64,000 nucleotides of DNA from Chondrus crispus (taxonomy: Eukaryota; Rhodophyta; Florideophyceae; Gigartinales; Gigartinaceae), in contig NW_005179034.1 of assembly GCF_000350225.1 (NCBI RefSeq), positions 62,001 through 126,000 on the forward strand, in the 5' to 3' direction. The notes beneath the pieces are model-generated. The model did no database searches and was not told where the DNA came from. It saw only the letters and a list, made by a program, of their open reading frames with translations. Position 1 is the stretch's first letter; each line of letters starts with the position of its first letter. Made by a program: the position numbers and the translations under genes. Positions 30,438-38,443 of the stretch are shown here, in pieces.

Positions 30438-31589
30438 TTATTGTGATTCGACATTGTTTAGCAATGAGTAAATGGACTCAATCAGCCTTCGCGATAGCAA
30501 TTTAGAACAGCTCCATCGCGCGTACCGAGTTATGCTCCACTCTTGCGCCTTCGGCGGCAACCACACTATAGAGCGTGCAGTCCACACAAGGCCGAAGGTG
30601 ACCCAGAATTTCAGCGCCGCCAGTTCGCTCGCCTGATAGTTGACAGGGTCGTCGGCATCCCTTTTGCTACTCCGCCGTCTCCGCGGTGGCGTAAGCGGTT
30701 GGTTTGTAGCATCAGAGCGTCCGCTCTTCTTCTCCTGGCTCGCCGGGCTGAGGCGCACTTCCGAAGGACTACGCGGCGGCCTCAAGTTGGCGCCAGACGC
30801 CTCGTTCTCGACCTCAAACGTGATCTGTCGTTGCGGGCGCGTGCGCGAGCGGGTCTGATACGGCTCGCTGTGCGGAGTAGAAGGCCTCCTCCTCCTGACG
30901 TTCCCGCTACCCGGCGTCGTTTCGAGGGTCTCCACGGCCACTTCCGGCTCGTCGAGGAGCTCCTCCTCCTCTTCCTCCTCCTCATCGTCTCGCAGCGGCC
31001 TCTTGTTCTCGATGTCGATGGCGTACAGCAGCTTGACGGTGGTCCACGCGGGCCTAGCGATGGCGAGGAGCAGACCCGTGGCGCCGGTGGCCTGGGCCAT
31101 GACGAGCGCGCCGGCGGCGCGGTGGAAGACGAGGACGGCGGCGGCGAACAGCAGGTGCCGCAGCGCGGCCGCGGCGAGACGCGACTGGCGGCGCACGGCG
31201 GCGATGGCGGAGCGGTACCGGGAGCTGACGGCGGCGGAGGCGCGCGCGGCGAGGCGCGCGGCGGCGGCCAGGGCGCCGAAGTGGCGCTCGAGCGCCAGCA
31301 GCGCCAGCAGCGCGAAGGCGACGGCGGCCTCGGCGGCCAGCGCGCGCGCAGGCTGCTCCACGAAGAAGCGCCACAGGCGCGAGAGCAGCGACGAGAGCAG
31401 GGGCGAGAGCAGCGAGTAGAGGGAGAGGAGGAGGGAGAGGAGCGGGCGGAGCAGGTGCAGAAAGAGGCAGGCGTAGAGGTGGCAGAGGGACAGGGTACAG
31501 AGAAGGGCCTCGCGGAAGAGAGGCAGTACGTCGGCTAGGTAGCGCCGCGACTGCCGGTACACCAGCCGCCCGGCTTCCAGGTACTTCAT
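30438..31589 (-). CDS. Unknown multi-pass membrane protein with acidic linker
   Basis: This 383-residue protein starts at ATG 31589; the upstream in-frame extension is Pro/Ser-rich leader. Residues about 25-85 are an uninterrupted Leu/Ser hydrophobic block. Ala/Leu-rich membrane segments follow at about 90-115 and 150-185. Next comes an acidic run (DDEEEEEEEE), a Ser/Arg/Pro-rich disordered stretch, and a last amphipathic or membrane segment (LAALKFWVTFGLVWTARSIVW). An ER or Golgi shaping or scaffold role would fit, but the family is unknown. It is the first of three minus-strand genes in the GC-rich block and its stop lies only 28 bp from that of the SAP gene. Third positions are strongly G/C apart from the last about 30 codons. 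Confidence 0.6.
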   Translation of the reverse strand: MKYLEAGRLVYRQSRRYLADVLPLFREALLCTLSLCHLYACLFLHLLRPLLSLLLSLYSLLSPLLSSLLSRLWRFFVEQPARALAAEAAVAFALLALLALERHFGALAAAARLAARASAAVSSRYRSAIAAVRRQSRLAAAALRHLLFAAAVLVFHRAAGALVMAQATGATGLLLAIARPAWTTVKLLYAIDIENKRPLRDDEEEEEEEELLDEPEVAVETLETTPGSGNVRRRRPSTPHSEPYQTRSRTRPQRQITFEVENEASGANLRPPRSPSEVRLSPASQEKKSGRSDATNQPLTPPRRRRSSKRDADDPVNYQASELAALKFWVTFGLVWTARSIVWLPPKAQEWSITRYARWSCSKLLSRRLIESIYSLLNNVESQ

Positions 31590-32146
31590 GGTTGGGCAGC
31601 GCGAGCGGGGTGCCGGAGGGGGTGGGGACAAGGCGGGGGTCGGTGAGGTTGGTAGGCAGGGTATGTGTTTGCGGGACGCTGGGCGAGGGGGAGGATGCTG
31701 ACAACTCGTTGGGACTCGGAAGGCAAAAGACTTGGGTCTTGTGCATTTTTGATCCAAATTCCCGCTCAAACTAGAAAAGTGCGGTCTTTGCTCCCTCTGG
31801 TGCGTCTCTCGACAGTTGGCGTTGTGCGCGTGCGCCAGTGCGCACAAAAATTTACGGCAGACGTCAAGCAGCAATTCATCAGTGGGCGGTGCAGGCCTCT
31901 GCAAAAGCTAACCTGAAGCAAACAGCGAGCAGGATGCAGGTGAGGGGATACTGGAAAATTTCGGCAGCGGTTCGGCAAGTCTTGAAAGCGCCACTAAGCG
32001 CATATCGGTTGTCTAGATGCAACATCTCAATTTGCAAGACATGATCACGGGGCGCTTGTTTTGTTCAAACGCGCTCCTCTTCGGTTGTAAATCTGGGCAA
32101 CACTGGTACCGCCTGGGAACTGTTGTATTTACAAGTACCTCTCTAC
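31590..32146. other. Intergenic stretch inside the GC-rich block
   Basis: This is the upstream region of the membrane-protein gene and the 3' flank of OGG1. The 31590-31900 part is open in the membrane-protein frame but looks like leader. No other gene is seen. Confidence 0.45.
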
Positions 32147-33784
32147 TCACACCGTATCGCTACAAGTTTCAATCGGTAGACTCTCCGCCTTCAGTCGTTT
32201 CGCGGGAGCCTCGTCCGAGTAAGGCTTACCCGTTGTAACTGAAGCACCCGCTGCCTCCTCGCTTGTATTGACCACGACAAAAGTATTCTCTTCCTTCTTT
32301 GCCTCCACCACAACCATCTCGTTCTCAGCTTTGCTTGCGGCCCGCACTCTCTTCTTAGACGCGAGTCCATTAGTAACACTCTTTGCGCTCGGTTTTCGCA
32401 GGACGTAGTCTTCTCCCTTTGGGAGAGAAGTTTCTATTTTCTCACACTTGATCTTCTCCTTCCTCTTCTCCACCTTGCCCACTCTTGCCTTCCGCTTTTT
32501 CACCTTACGCTTTCTCCCCTTCTCCCCCGCCGGTTTCCCGTCTCGCGCCTCTGCCAAGCCCTTGAACTGGGCAAGCTCCCCGACAAAGAGCATTGTCTGC
32601 CCCAGCCCCGCGTCCTCCTCGCCAAACCGCGCTTAAAAAAAATCGCCGACCTGGTCGTAGACCCTCTCCGTGATCGACTTCTGCTTCAGCTCCGGCATAT
32701 ACCTGGACGTTGCGATCTGCCAAATGTGCGTGTCGCACGGGATCTCTCCGAGCTGGTCGAGCGAGAACAGCGCCGCGCAGCTGGCCACCTTCCTGTCGAC
32801 GCCGGGGTACTTGACCAGCCTCTGCGCCACCTCCTTGCGCGGCAGCGCGCGGTACGAGCAAAGCAGCTCCTCCGCGGACAGGCCCGCCTTCGCAGCGTCG
32901 TCGCGCAGCATGGCCGCCGTGCCCACCACAAACTTGGCGCGGTACCCAAACCCGTCCTCCCACAGGGCCTCCTCCGTGGCCTCCGCCGCTAGCACGTGCA
33001 CCAGCGGGAACACAAAGTGCGGGCGGCCCGCATGCTCGCCGACGCTCTCCCCGTACCGCGCGGCCAGGCGCGTGACCATGGCTGCGATGCGCTTGATGTT
33101 GTTGTTGCTGGAGCAGATGAAGCCGAAGAGGCACTCGACGGGCTCCTGTCGCACGACGCGGCAGCCGCGGTACACGGGGAACACGGTGTTGTACGCGCGG
33201 TCCGCGTGGCAGAAGCGCTCGACGGCGCGCATGTGGTCGACGGCGAGGCGGAAGTAGTCCCGCACGACGGCCTCTGCGCCGCGCGGCTCGCCGGCGGCGA
33301 CGCGCCACCACACCGGGTCCGGCGCAGCGTCCGGCGGCTCGCACTACGCCTGGCGCAGGACGAGCAGGCGGCGGCCGACGACGCCGGCCCACTTGCGCGC
33401 ACGCACGCCGTGCGCGGGCGCGAACGCATGCACGCCGCAGTCGTGCCAGCGAAAGGCCTGCCCGCACGCCAGCGTCAGCGTCAGGAGCAGGCAGCCGTCC
33501 GGCGCGGCGGCCTCCTGCCACCGCCGCGCGGGCGGCGCCGCGTGGAGGGCATGCAGGGGCGAGGCGGCGCACGCGCGCGGAGCGCGCGGCACGACCGGGN
33601 NNNNNNNNNNNNNNNNNNNNNNNNNNNNNNNNNNNNNNNNNNNNNNNNNNNNNNNNNNNNNNNNNNNNNNNNNNNNNNNNNNNNNNNNNNNNNNNNNNNN
33701 NNNNNNNNNNNNNNNNNNNNNNNNNNNNNNNNNNGCCGCCGCTGCCGCCGTGAAGGAGAGGAGCGGCGGGCGCGGGGACAGCAT
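32147..33784 (-). pseudogene. OGG1: 8-oxoguanine DNA glycosylase (OGG1) with two in-frame stops and an assembly gap
   Basis: All parts lie in one frame from ATG 33784. The N-domain has CGQAFRWHDCG and RKWAGVV. The core has VECLFGFICSSNNNIKRI. The helix-hairpin-helix is YPGVDRKVASC, with the catalytic lysine codon at 32789-32791. The catalytic Asp is in PCDTHIWQIATSRYMP (32732-32734). The C-terminal domain carries GLGQTMLFVGEL. A Lys/Arg-rich tail with likely nuclear signals follows. Two stops interrupt it: TAG at 33344-33346 and TAA at 32633-32635, the latter after a run of eight T. Homology resumes in the same frame after each. A 135-base run of N (33600-33734) covers part of the N-terminus. 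It is either a young pseudogene, a gene with sequence errors in a hard GC-rich region, or a case of readthrough. The usual hairpin GVG is GVD here. Confidence 0.8.
33600..33734. other. Assembly gap (135 N)
   Basis: The run of N falls inside the OGG1 N-terminal coding region in very GC-rich sequence. Its length may be an estimate. Confidence 0.99.
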
Positions 33785-34688
33785 CGCAGCGCGGCAGATC
33801 GGGGTAGGGGGAGGGCGTGGGCGGCGGCGGGGATCGCGCGCCGATGCGAGGAGGCGGCGGTGGGTGGAAGCGGGAGTGGTGGGTGGCAAAGTGATTTTGC
33901 GGAGGCGCTGGGAGATTTTCTAAATTCAATCGGTGCCAGCCTGGCACCGATTGAATTTAGATTTCTCCCAGGCTACCGCAAAGTTTAGCTACGGTACAAA
34001 CCCTTCGAACGGTACAAGTATTACGGAGGCGGACACGATGTTGGCGGCGGCGGCGGCGGCAGCAGCAGCAGCAGGTTCCATATAAAGGAGCGAGCGTCCT
34101 GCGCGCAAGCATGTTTCTGGCAGAAATAGCGGGATGCGCAACGGGCAGCTGCCAGTTTCCGCGGCTGCATGCCAGGCCAGGCATGCGTGCCGGCGGGCAG
34201 TGTGCCGGCGGCAGCGCGGTGCTGTGCTGCGGCTGTGCCGGGCGAGGCGCAGCGGCGACGTCATGGGTGTGCCAGCGCAGCGCACGGCGGCGCTGTTCCG
34301 GGCGCGCGGGTGTGTGGAATCGGGGGTGTGACACGACGAGGGGCGCGCGGAGGGGGCGCGCCGCGAATGGCTGCGCACACTTCCTCGAGGATGCCCGTGC
34401 ACCGCGGCTGCAGGCTGCACGGACGATGCACGCCGGCGCGAAGCACGCGAGGTGGCACACTCCCCGACATTGCCGTCAGGGAGGGCTGCCCGGCGCTTCG
34501 CGCGCCGACACTTTCAGATTCCCGCGCCTTACAGACGCCCGCCTACAACCCGGCTTGCTCCCAACTAAACGTCGGCCTCACGTCGTCCGCGTCGCCAACG
34601 CGCTATGTGTGTGTGTGTGTCAAACACACACAACACAACTCCAAAAAAACTGCCTCTACGGTATTTACACACAGAATTCCCTAACGCG
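33785..34688. other. GC-rich intergenic stretch with hairpin and GT/AC microsatellite
   Basis: This is the upstream region of OGG1 and the 3' flank of the HEAT-like gene. It contains the hairpin at 33908-33971, a run of GCC/CTG-type triplets (about 34040-34075), and a (GT)n followed by an AC-rich run near 34605-34640. The long plus-strand open frames here are GC-driven and show no motif. Confidence 0.5.
33908..33971. repeat. Near-perfect hairpin, 20-bp core arms with 1-nt spacer
   Basis: Arms 33920-33939 and 33941-33960 are exact complements around a single c (33940). After a small bulge, another 8 bp (ctgggaga / tctcccag) pair outside, giving about 31 paired bases per side. It lies in the upstream region of OGG1. 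Confidence 0.9.
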
Positions 34689-35678
34689 CTACCCCTGTTT
34701 CACCGAGTGCTTGTCCAGCGTTTCCTTAAACTTCATCCACAGCTCCCCGCTCTGCGGGTACGCGACGAGACCACCAAACGACAGGAGCCAGTCGAGTCCA
34801 ACAAACCTGAGCGGCAAGTTGCCGCCGTCCAGCACGGACATCATCTCATACGCCGCGGGGACGAGCGCCAGCGTGCACAGCCCGTGCACCTCCTCCCAGC
34901 GCAGGCCGTCGAACAGCGGCACGCGCACCTTTCCCCTCTGCAGCTCCTCGGCGCGCACCTCCACCACCTCCGCGGGGCTCGCGCCGCCCAGGTAGCGCAA
35001 GTCCGCGGCGGCCAGTGCGGCGCTGCCCATGGCCTCGACGCACTCCGCGACGGTGTCCGTGACCCACAACGGCGCGCGGCGGCGGCGCGGCTGCGGCGGG
35101 GCGTCGTCGTCGAAGAGGCGGTCAAGCACGTGCGGCAGCGCGAGTGGCTGCGTGCGTTCCGTGCGTTCTCCCTGCGCGCGCTCGGCGGGCGCGAGGACGC
35201 CCGCGGCGGCGAGTTGCGCGACGGCCGCGTGCGCGGCGCGGCGAACGCCGGGGTGTCGGTCGTCCGCGAGCGCCGCGAGGGCTGCGGCGGCGGCGTTGCT
35301 GCGCGCGGGGTAGCTAGCGAGCGCGGCGGCGAGCTCCGCGCGCATCTGCGGGGCGTCCGCGGCGGCGAGCGCGCGGAAGAGCTGCGCGGCGTCGGGGCCC
35401 TCCATCTCGTCGAGGGCATGGAGCCAGACGACGGCGGGGAGGGCGTCGCCGGGCTCGAAGGCGGGGCGGTAGACGACGGCGGCGTCCCAGCGGGCCGGGA
35501 GGGCGACGCTCTCGCGGATGAGCGAGGCCCGCTCGCGGGCCAGGCGCGCGGCCAGACACGGGCTTGCTACTCCAGTGTCACTAATTTCATCTGCAGAAGG
35601 AGCGAGTGCACAGCAGCAAATATCACTGACTTCAAGTTGAAGACAAATAATGTAGGCCATAAGGGCCTTTATAGTCAT
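34689..35678 (-). CDS. HEAT-like Ala-rich protein, probably 5'-truncated
   Basis: The frame is about 329 residues from ATG 35678. Residues about 95-165 are Ala-rich paired helices (FRALAAADAPQMRAELAAAL, then DDRHPGVRRAAHAAVAQLA), typical of HEAT/ARM repeats. The C-terminal part has LPLRFVGLDWLLSFGGLV. I do not recognise the family. From about 35570 upward the sequence turns AT-rich, and the encoded N-terminal about 40 residues (ALMAYIICLQLEVSDICCC) look unlike the rest. The genuine 5' end of the gene may therefore have been lost at the junction with transposon DNA. Codons are almost all G/C-ending. Confidence 0.5.
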   Translation of the reverse strand: MTIKALMAYIICLQLEVSDICCCALAPSADEISDTGVASPCLAARLARERASLIRESVALPARWDAAVVYRPAFEPGDALPAVVWLHALDEMEGPDAAQLFRALAAADAPQMRAELAAALASYPARSNAAAAALAALADDRHPGVRRAAHAAVAQLAAAGVLAPAERAQGERTERTQPLALPHVLDRLFDDDAPPQPRRRRAPLWVTDTVAECVEAMGSAALAAADLRYLGGASPAEVVEVRAEELQRGKVRVPLFDGLRWEEVHGLCTLALVPAAYEMMSVLDGGNLPLRFVGLDWLLSFGGLVAYPQSGELWMKFKETLDKHSVKQG

Positions 35679-35692
35679 TCCCACCTCCACCC

Positions 35693-35729
35693 CTCACTCT
35701 GTAGGAGTGATTCACTCCTACAAAGTGAG
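35693..35729. repeat. 18-bp inverted repeat with 1-nt spacer
   Basis: Arms 35693-35710 and 35712-35729 pair with one mismatch around a single t. It sits between the 3' end of the Harbinger transposase gene and the cargo junction, so it could act as a terminator-like hairpin or mark a rearrangement. Confidence 0.85.
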
Positions 35730-35782
35730 TCGACTTCGTTGTCTATCAAATTAAATGTCCCACCACTAATATTCGCTCCATT

Positions 35783-37048
35783 TCACGTCCCGGCTCGCAG
35801 CACAGTTCTGGGAATTCGAAGGGGCCCAACCGCCGGACGTGTGTAACGCCCCTCCCGCACAATCTCTATCAGCATATCCCTCTTCACTGACGTAGACCCT
35901 CCTTTTCGCCCCATCGTTTCCAAATAAACTTGTTTCCCACTTTCGTACCATTCCCCACATTTCCTTATCATACGGCGCTCTTCCCTCAACTCCCCACGAC
36001 TCCTGGGAACCCGAAAGCGAGCCTTGTCACTGTTCTCGAGACAGAAATTGTGCAATTTCATTGCAATTGCTACAATTTCAGCGGAGTCTTTGACTGAATA
36101 TTCCAACATCTTCAGAATCCTAAACTTCTTAATTAGCATGCCGAAAGATTGCTCGACGTGCATTCTCAAGGACGAATGATAAAAATTGAAGGCGTCCTCG
36201 ACATCGCTAGCCATCGACGCCGGAACTGGTGTTATCAAATATTCACTACAGTTATACGCCTCATCTCCTGCAATCCAATACTCCAACTCCAATCGACCAT
36301 CCTCCAGATATCGTCCTAATGACGATACAGCGTGTGCAAGTGCGTCGTGCGTAGAACCGCGGCAAAGGGCTGAAAAACAAATAAAACGGTAGTCAGAGTT
36401 CACAAGCGCTTGAATGGGGAGCGCATAAAATCCTTTTCGGCAGTAGAAAGTCGTGGGATGCTCGTCGTTTGACGGCTTTTTGATTCGGACAGAAATACCG
36501 TCGAGAGCTCCCACACAGCCGGGAAGCGGGCCCGGAGGGTTTCTAGAGCGCTGGAAGTCGTCGGCAAGGTGCCGTAGTCCGTCGATAGAATCAGGGAGGC
36601 CTGGAAGGTCCAGTGCATTGTTCAGAACCTGGCGTGTCTCCTTAAATACTTGATAGACAGTGCTTCTTCCAACCTCGAAAGCAACCATACAGCCATAAAC
36701 TGTCTCCCCCCCCATGATACGTAAAAAAATTCCTAGTCTTGCCTCTGGACTCACAATTTGCCTACCGGCTCTGGCTGCCATTTCCTTGTTCTTATCAAGG
36801 CGGTGACGTACTAAAAATAGGAGGCGGTTAAAAGTCTTTCGCTCCATACGGTATGTACGACTGAATTCTTTGTCGTTAAAAATCCTGTTGGCTCTGACAA
36901 AGGTCCATCCCCGTCGGAGATCTAAGGGCTTTGTGAATTTTCGGGGTCGAGGATAGTTTGAAATAGCTTGGTGCAACGAAAGGAGGGAGAATAGAGCTGC
37001 GGTTGCGGTTAGTGCGGTCGTAGCAGTGATGATTCTATTGCCGTGCAT
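35783..37048 (-). CDS. HARBI1-like DDE transposase, intact
   Basis: The 421-residue frame starts at ATG 37048; further upstream only a GTG is in frame. The DDE nuclease fold of PIF/Harbinger is readable: first Asp in CVGALDGISVRI (about 183), the GSTHDALAH helix, second Asp in YWIAGDEAYNCSEY (about 260), and Glu in LRMHVEQSFGMLIKKF (about 297). FYCRKGFYALPIQALV matches the family's conserved strand. N-terminal residues 5-35 are hydrophobic and Thr/Ala-rich, which is odd for a nuclease. The gene lies just inside the right inverted repeat and reads inward, convergent with the SAP gene across the cargo. No break is seen, so the element could have been active recently. Confidence 0.85.
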   Translation of the reverse strand: MHGNRIITATTALTATAALFSLLSLHQAISNYPRPRKFTKPLDLRRGWTFVRANRIFNDKEFSRTYRMERKTFNRLLFLVRHRLDKNKEMAARAGRQIVSPEARLGIFLRIMGGETVYGCMVAFEVGRSTVYQVFKETRQVLNNALDLPGLPDSIDGLRHLADDFQRSRNPPGPLPGCVGALDGISVRIKKPSNDEHPTTFYCRKGFYALPIQALVNSDYRFICFSALCRGSTHDALAHAVSSLGRYLEDGRLELEYWIAGDEAYNCSEYLITPVPASMASDVEDAFNFYHSSLRMHVEQSFGMLIKKFRILKMLEYSVKDSAEIVAIAMKLHNFCLENSDKARFRVPRSRGELREERRMIRKCGEWYESGKQVYLETMGRKGGSTSVKRDMLIEIVREGRYTRPAVGPLRIPRTVLRAGT

Positions 37049-37255
37049 TGCGTAGGAGGGATTAGATTGAGAAGAAAGGAGGGGAGGCGCACGGCGATAC
37101 TGGGCAGTGGTTTTCGATCCGTTTTTTGACCACACAGCGCCGGCGATAGATACGCTATCCCGCGGAGTAAGGAGAGAAGTAGGGGTGAGATCAATTATTT
37201 ATCCCGGTGATCCGGGATCACCCGCAATAGCCACGTTCTGGGTCGGAAGCGAGCC

Positions 37256-37362
37256 ACGCTGCAGCCTCTCGCGTCCATGTCGACGCGTCCCTGGGGCGAA
37301 GTTGTTTGACGCTGCAGCATGTCACGTCCCTGTCGATGCGTCCTCGGAGCGAATTTGTAGAA
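37256..37362. repeat. Diverged direct repeat, about 52 bp, two copies
   Basis: The segments beginning acgctgcagcctctcgcgtcc (from about 37257) and acgctgcagcatgtcacgtcc (from about 37309) align along their length, with shared tgtcga and gcgtcc words. They are subterminal to the right end of the composite element and may bind transposase. Confidence 0.6.
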
Positions 37363-37437
37363 CCCACAGTGTCCTCCCCGTTGTGTTCTGGCAATTTATA
37401 GCGCTGTATGCCTCTGTAACTCAGCACCGTCGCTCTG

Positions 37438-37494
37438 GGACACCTGTCCACTACTAACGTAAGTGAAAGGACACCTGTCCACTACTAACGTAAG
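37438..37494. repeat. Perfect 26-bp direct repeat, 31-bp period
   Basis: ggacacctgtccactactaa plus cgtaag occurs at 37438-37463 and again at 37469-37494. It lies about 90 bp inside the right inverted repeat. It also contains the small palindrome ggacacctgtcc. Confidence 0.85.
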
Positions 37495-37845
37495 GGGAAG
37501 GCGTGTACTTACATTAATAAATTAATAAATGACCGGCAAACTCGGGCAAGCAAAGCAAACTCGGGCAAGTTAAGACCCTCCCTCACATGAGAGATTCGTG
37601 CATGAATCATCCCGAACTCTGGAAGGTCTCAGGGCTGCTTTCTTTTCTGGCTGCACTCAAGTGATCACGTTTTTTGACTCCTTGTACCCTTGGGTACAGT
37701 ACTGTAAGATGCGAGCTGCATTGCGCTCGCCTTAATTACAGTAGCCCATGCTTTTGATCCTGTCATGAGAACCATACTGTAACGTTTTACGCGTACACCT
37801 GGTACACGCATGACGGCCCCAACACAGATCCGAAGCGCCACGCAT

Positions 37846-37910
37846 CCACCGTCAGCATCCACTGTCAGCATATACTGTCAGCATGCACTGTCAACATGCA
37901 CTGTCAGCAT
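37846..37910. repeat. 13-bp tandem repeat, 5 copies
   Basis: Five adjacent units of the form NNACTGTCAGCAT occupy 37846-37910, with one or two changes per unit. Confidence 0.85.
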
Positions 37911-37994
37911 CCGCTTTTTCTCCTGTTGAATATCGCTCCCCCATCCACCACTGCACTGTGCGTCCCGCTCCTTCCCGTGTCCCACCCGCGACTC

Positions 37995-38057
37995 TTCCCC
38001 CTTTTCCCTTCCCCCCTTTTCCCTTCCCCCCTTTTCCCTTCCCCCCTTTTCCCTTCC
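37995..38057. repeat. 15-bp C/T tandem repeat, about 4 copies
   Basis: The unit ccccccttttccctt is repeated four times without interruption. This homopurine-homopyrimidine tract can form triplex-type structures. Confidence 0.85.
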
Positions 38058-38443
38058 TCCTTGCTCGCGTCCGAAGCACCCAACCTCACTAACACACCGC
38101 ATCGCCACTCGCGCAACAAGGAACACTCAACCACCCCGAAAATCCTCTCCTACATCTGCGCCCCAGTTCGAGGCACCCACCTCCCACCCCTGAAACTCCC
38201 AACCATCCCGCTTTCACAACCCATTTCTCCTCACAACGACGCTTGAAGGAGATTCTGCTGTTTGCCACGCATCCCAACGTCATGCAAGAACATGCCTTTA
38301 TTGCGATTGCAACCGTGCTACTGTAACACCTCATAGTAACGTCAACGTTTCTGGCGAACAACTGCCGTATTCCCCCACAACATTACCCGAGAGTAGCCAT
38401 TTCCAACATTACTCTCAACTACCTGCACCTTACCTCTGCCTTT

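Larger units (their letters stand above)
28446..37582. mobile_element. Composite 9.1-kb PIF/Harbinger-type unit with host-like cargo
   Basis: The left end gggagggtcttaacttgccc (then gagtttgc, from 28446) and the complement of the right end (up to 37582) match for 28 bp. A further shared tttgcttgcccgag follows. Each end contains the word gcccgagtttgc or its near copy twice, as in transposase-binding iterons. Both outer flanks are tca (28443-28445 and 37583-37585). Just inside lie the two transposon genes in convergent order, a SAP-domain protein at the left and a DDE transposase at the right, the same plan as the 23.9-kb element. About 5.3 kb of GC-rich DNA with three host-like genes separates them. 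Alternative: two partial insertions of one family in opposite orientation. Confidence 0.55.
37586..38443. other. Intergenic stretch with two minisatellites
   Basis: No gene is supported. It contains the tandem repeats at 37846-37910 and 37995-38057. The pyrimidine-rich run generates Pro/Phe open frames on one strand and Gly/Lys frames on the other, which are composition artefacts. Confidence 0.55.

Noticed and set aside
30543-31538. A 331-codon plus-strand open frame
   Set aside because: It is antisense to the membrane-protein gene in very GC-rich DNA, and the Arg/Gly/Ala content is typical of a shadow frame.
32505-33947. Long minus-strand frame crossing the assembly gap in another phase from OGG1
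   Set aside because: It is an Arg/Ala/Gly-rich GC artefact. The OGG1 motifs are all in a different phase.
34604-34636. GT run followed by an AC run, as a further hairpin
   Set aside because: Simple microsatellite sequence pairs with itself trivially, so it is not counted with the unique-sequence hairpins.
34111-34995. A 294-codon plus-strand open frame beside the OGG1 upstream region
   Set aside because: Mixed composition, no motif, and it crosses the GT/AC microsatellite.
34605-35846. A 413-codon plus-strand open frame
   Set aside because: It runs antisense through the HEAT-like gene and the AT-rich junction. High G+C removes stops on both strands.
37840-38060. CRISPR-like tandem repeats
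   Set aside because: The units are contiguous without unique spacers, so they are minisatellites. The genome is eukaryotic.
37883-38246. Pro/Phe-rich and Gly/Lys-rich open frames on opposite strands
   Set aside because: Both arise from the 15-bp pyrimidine tandem repeat.
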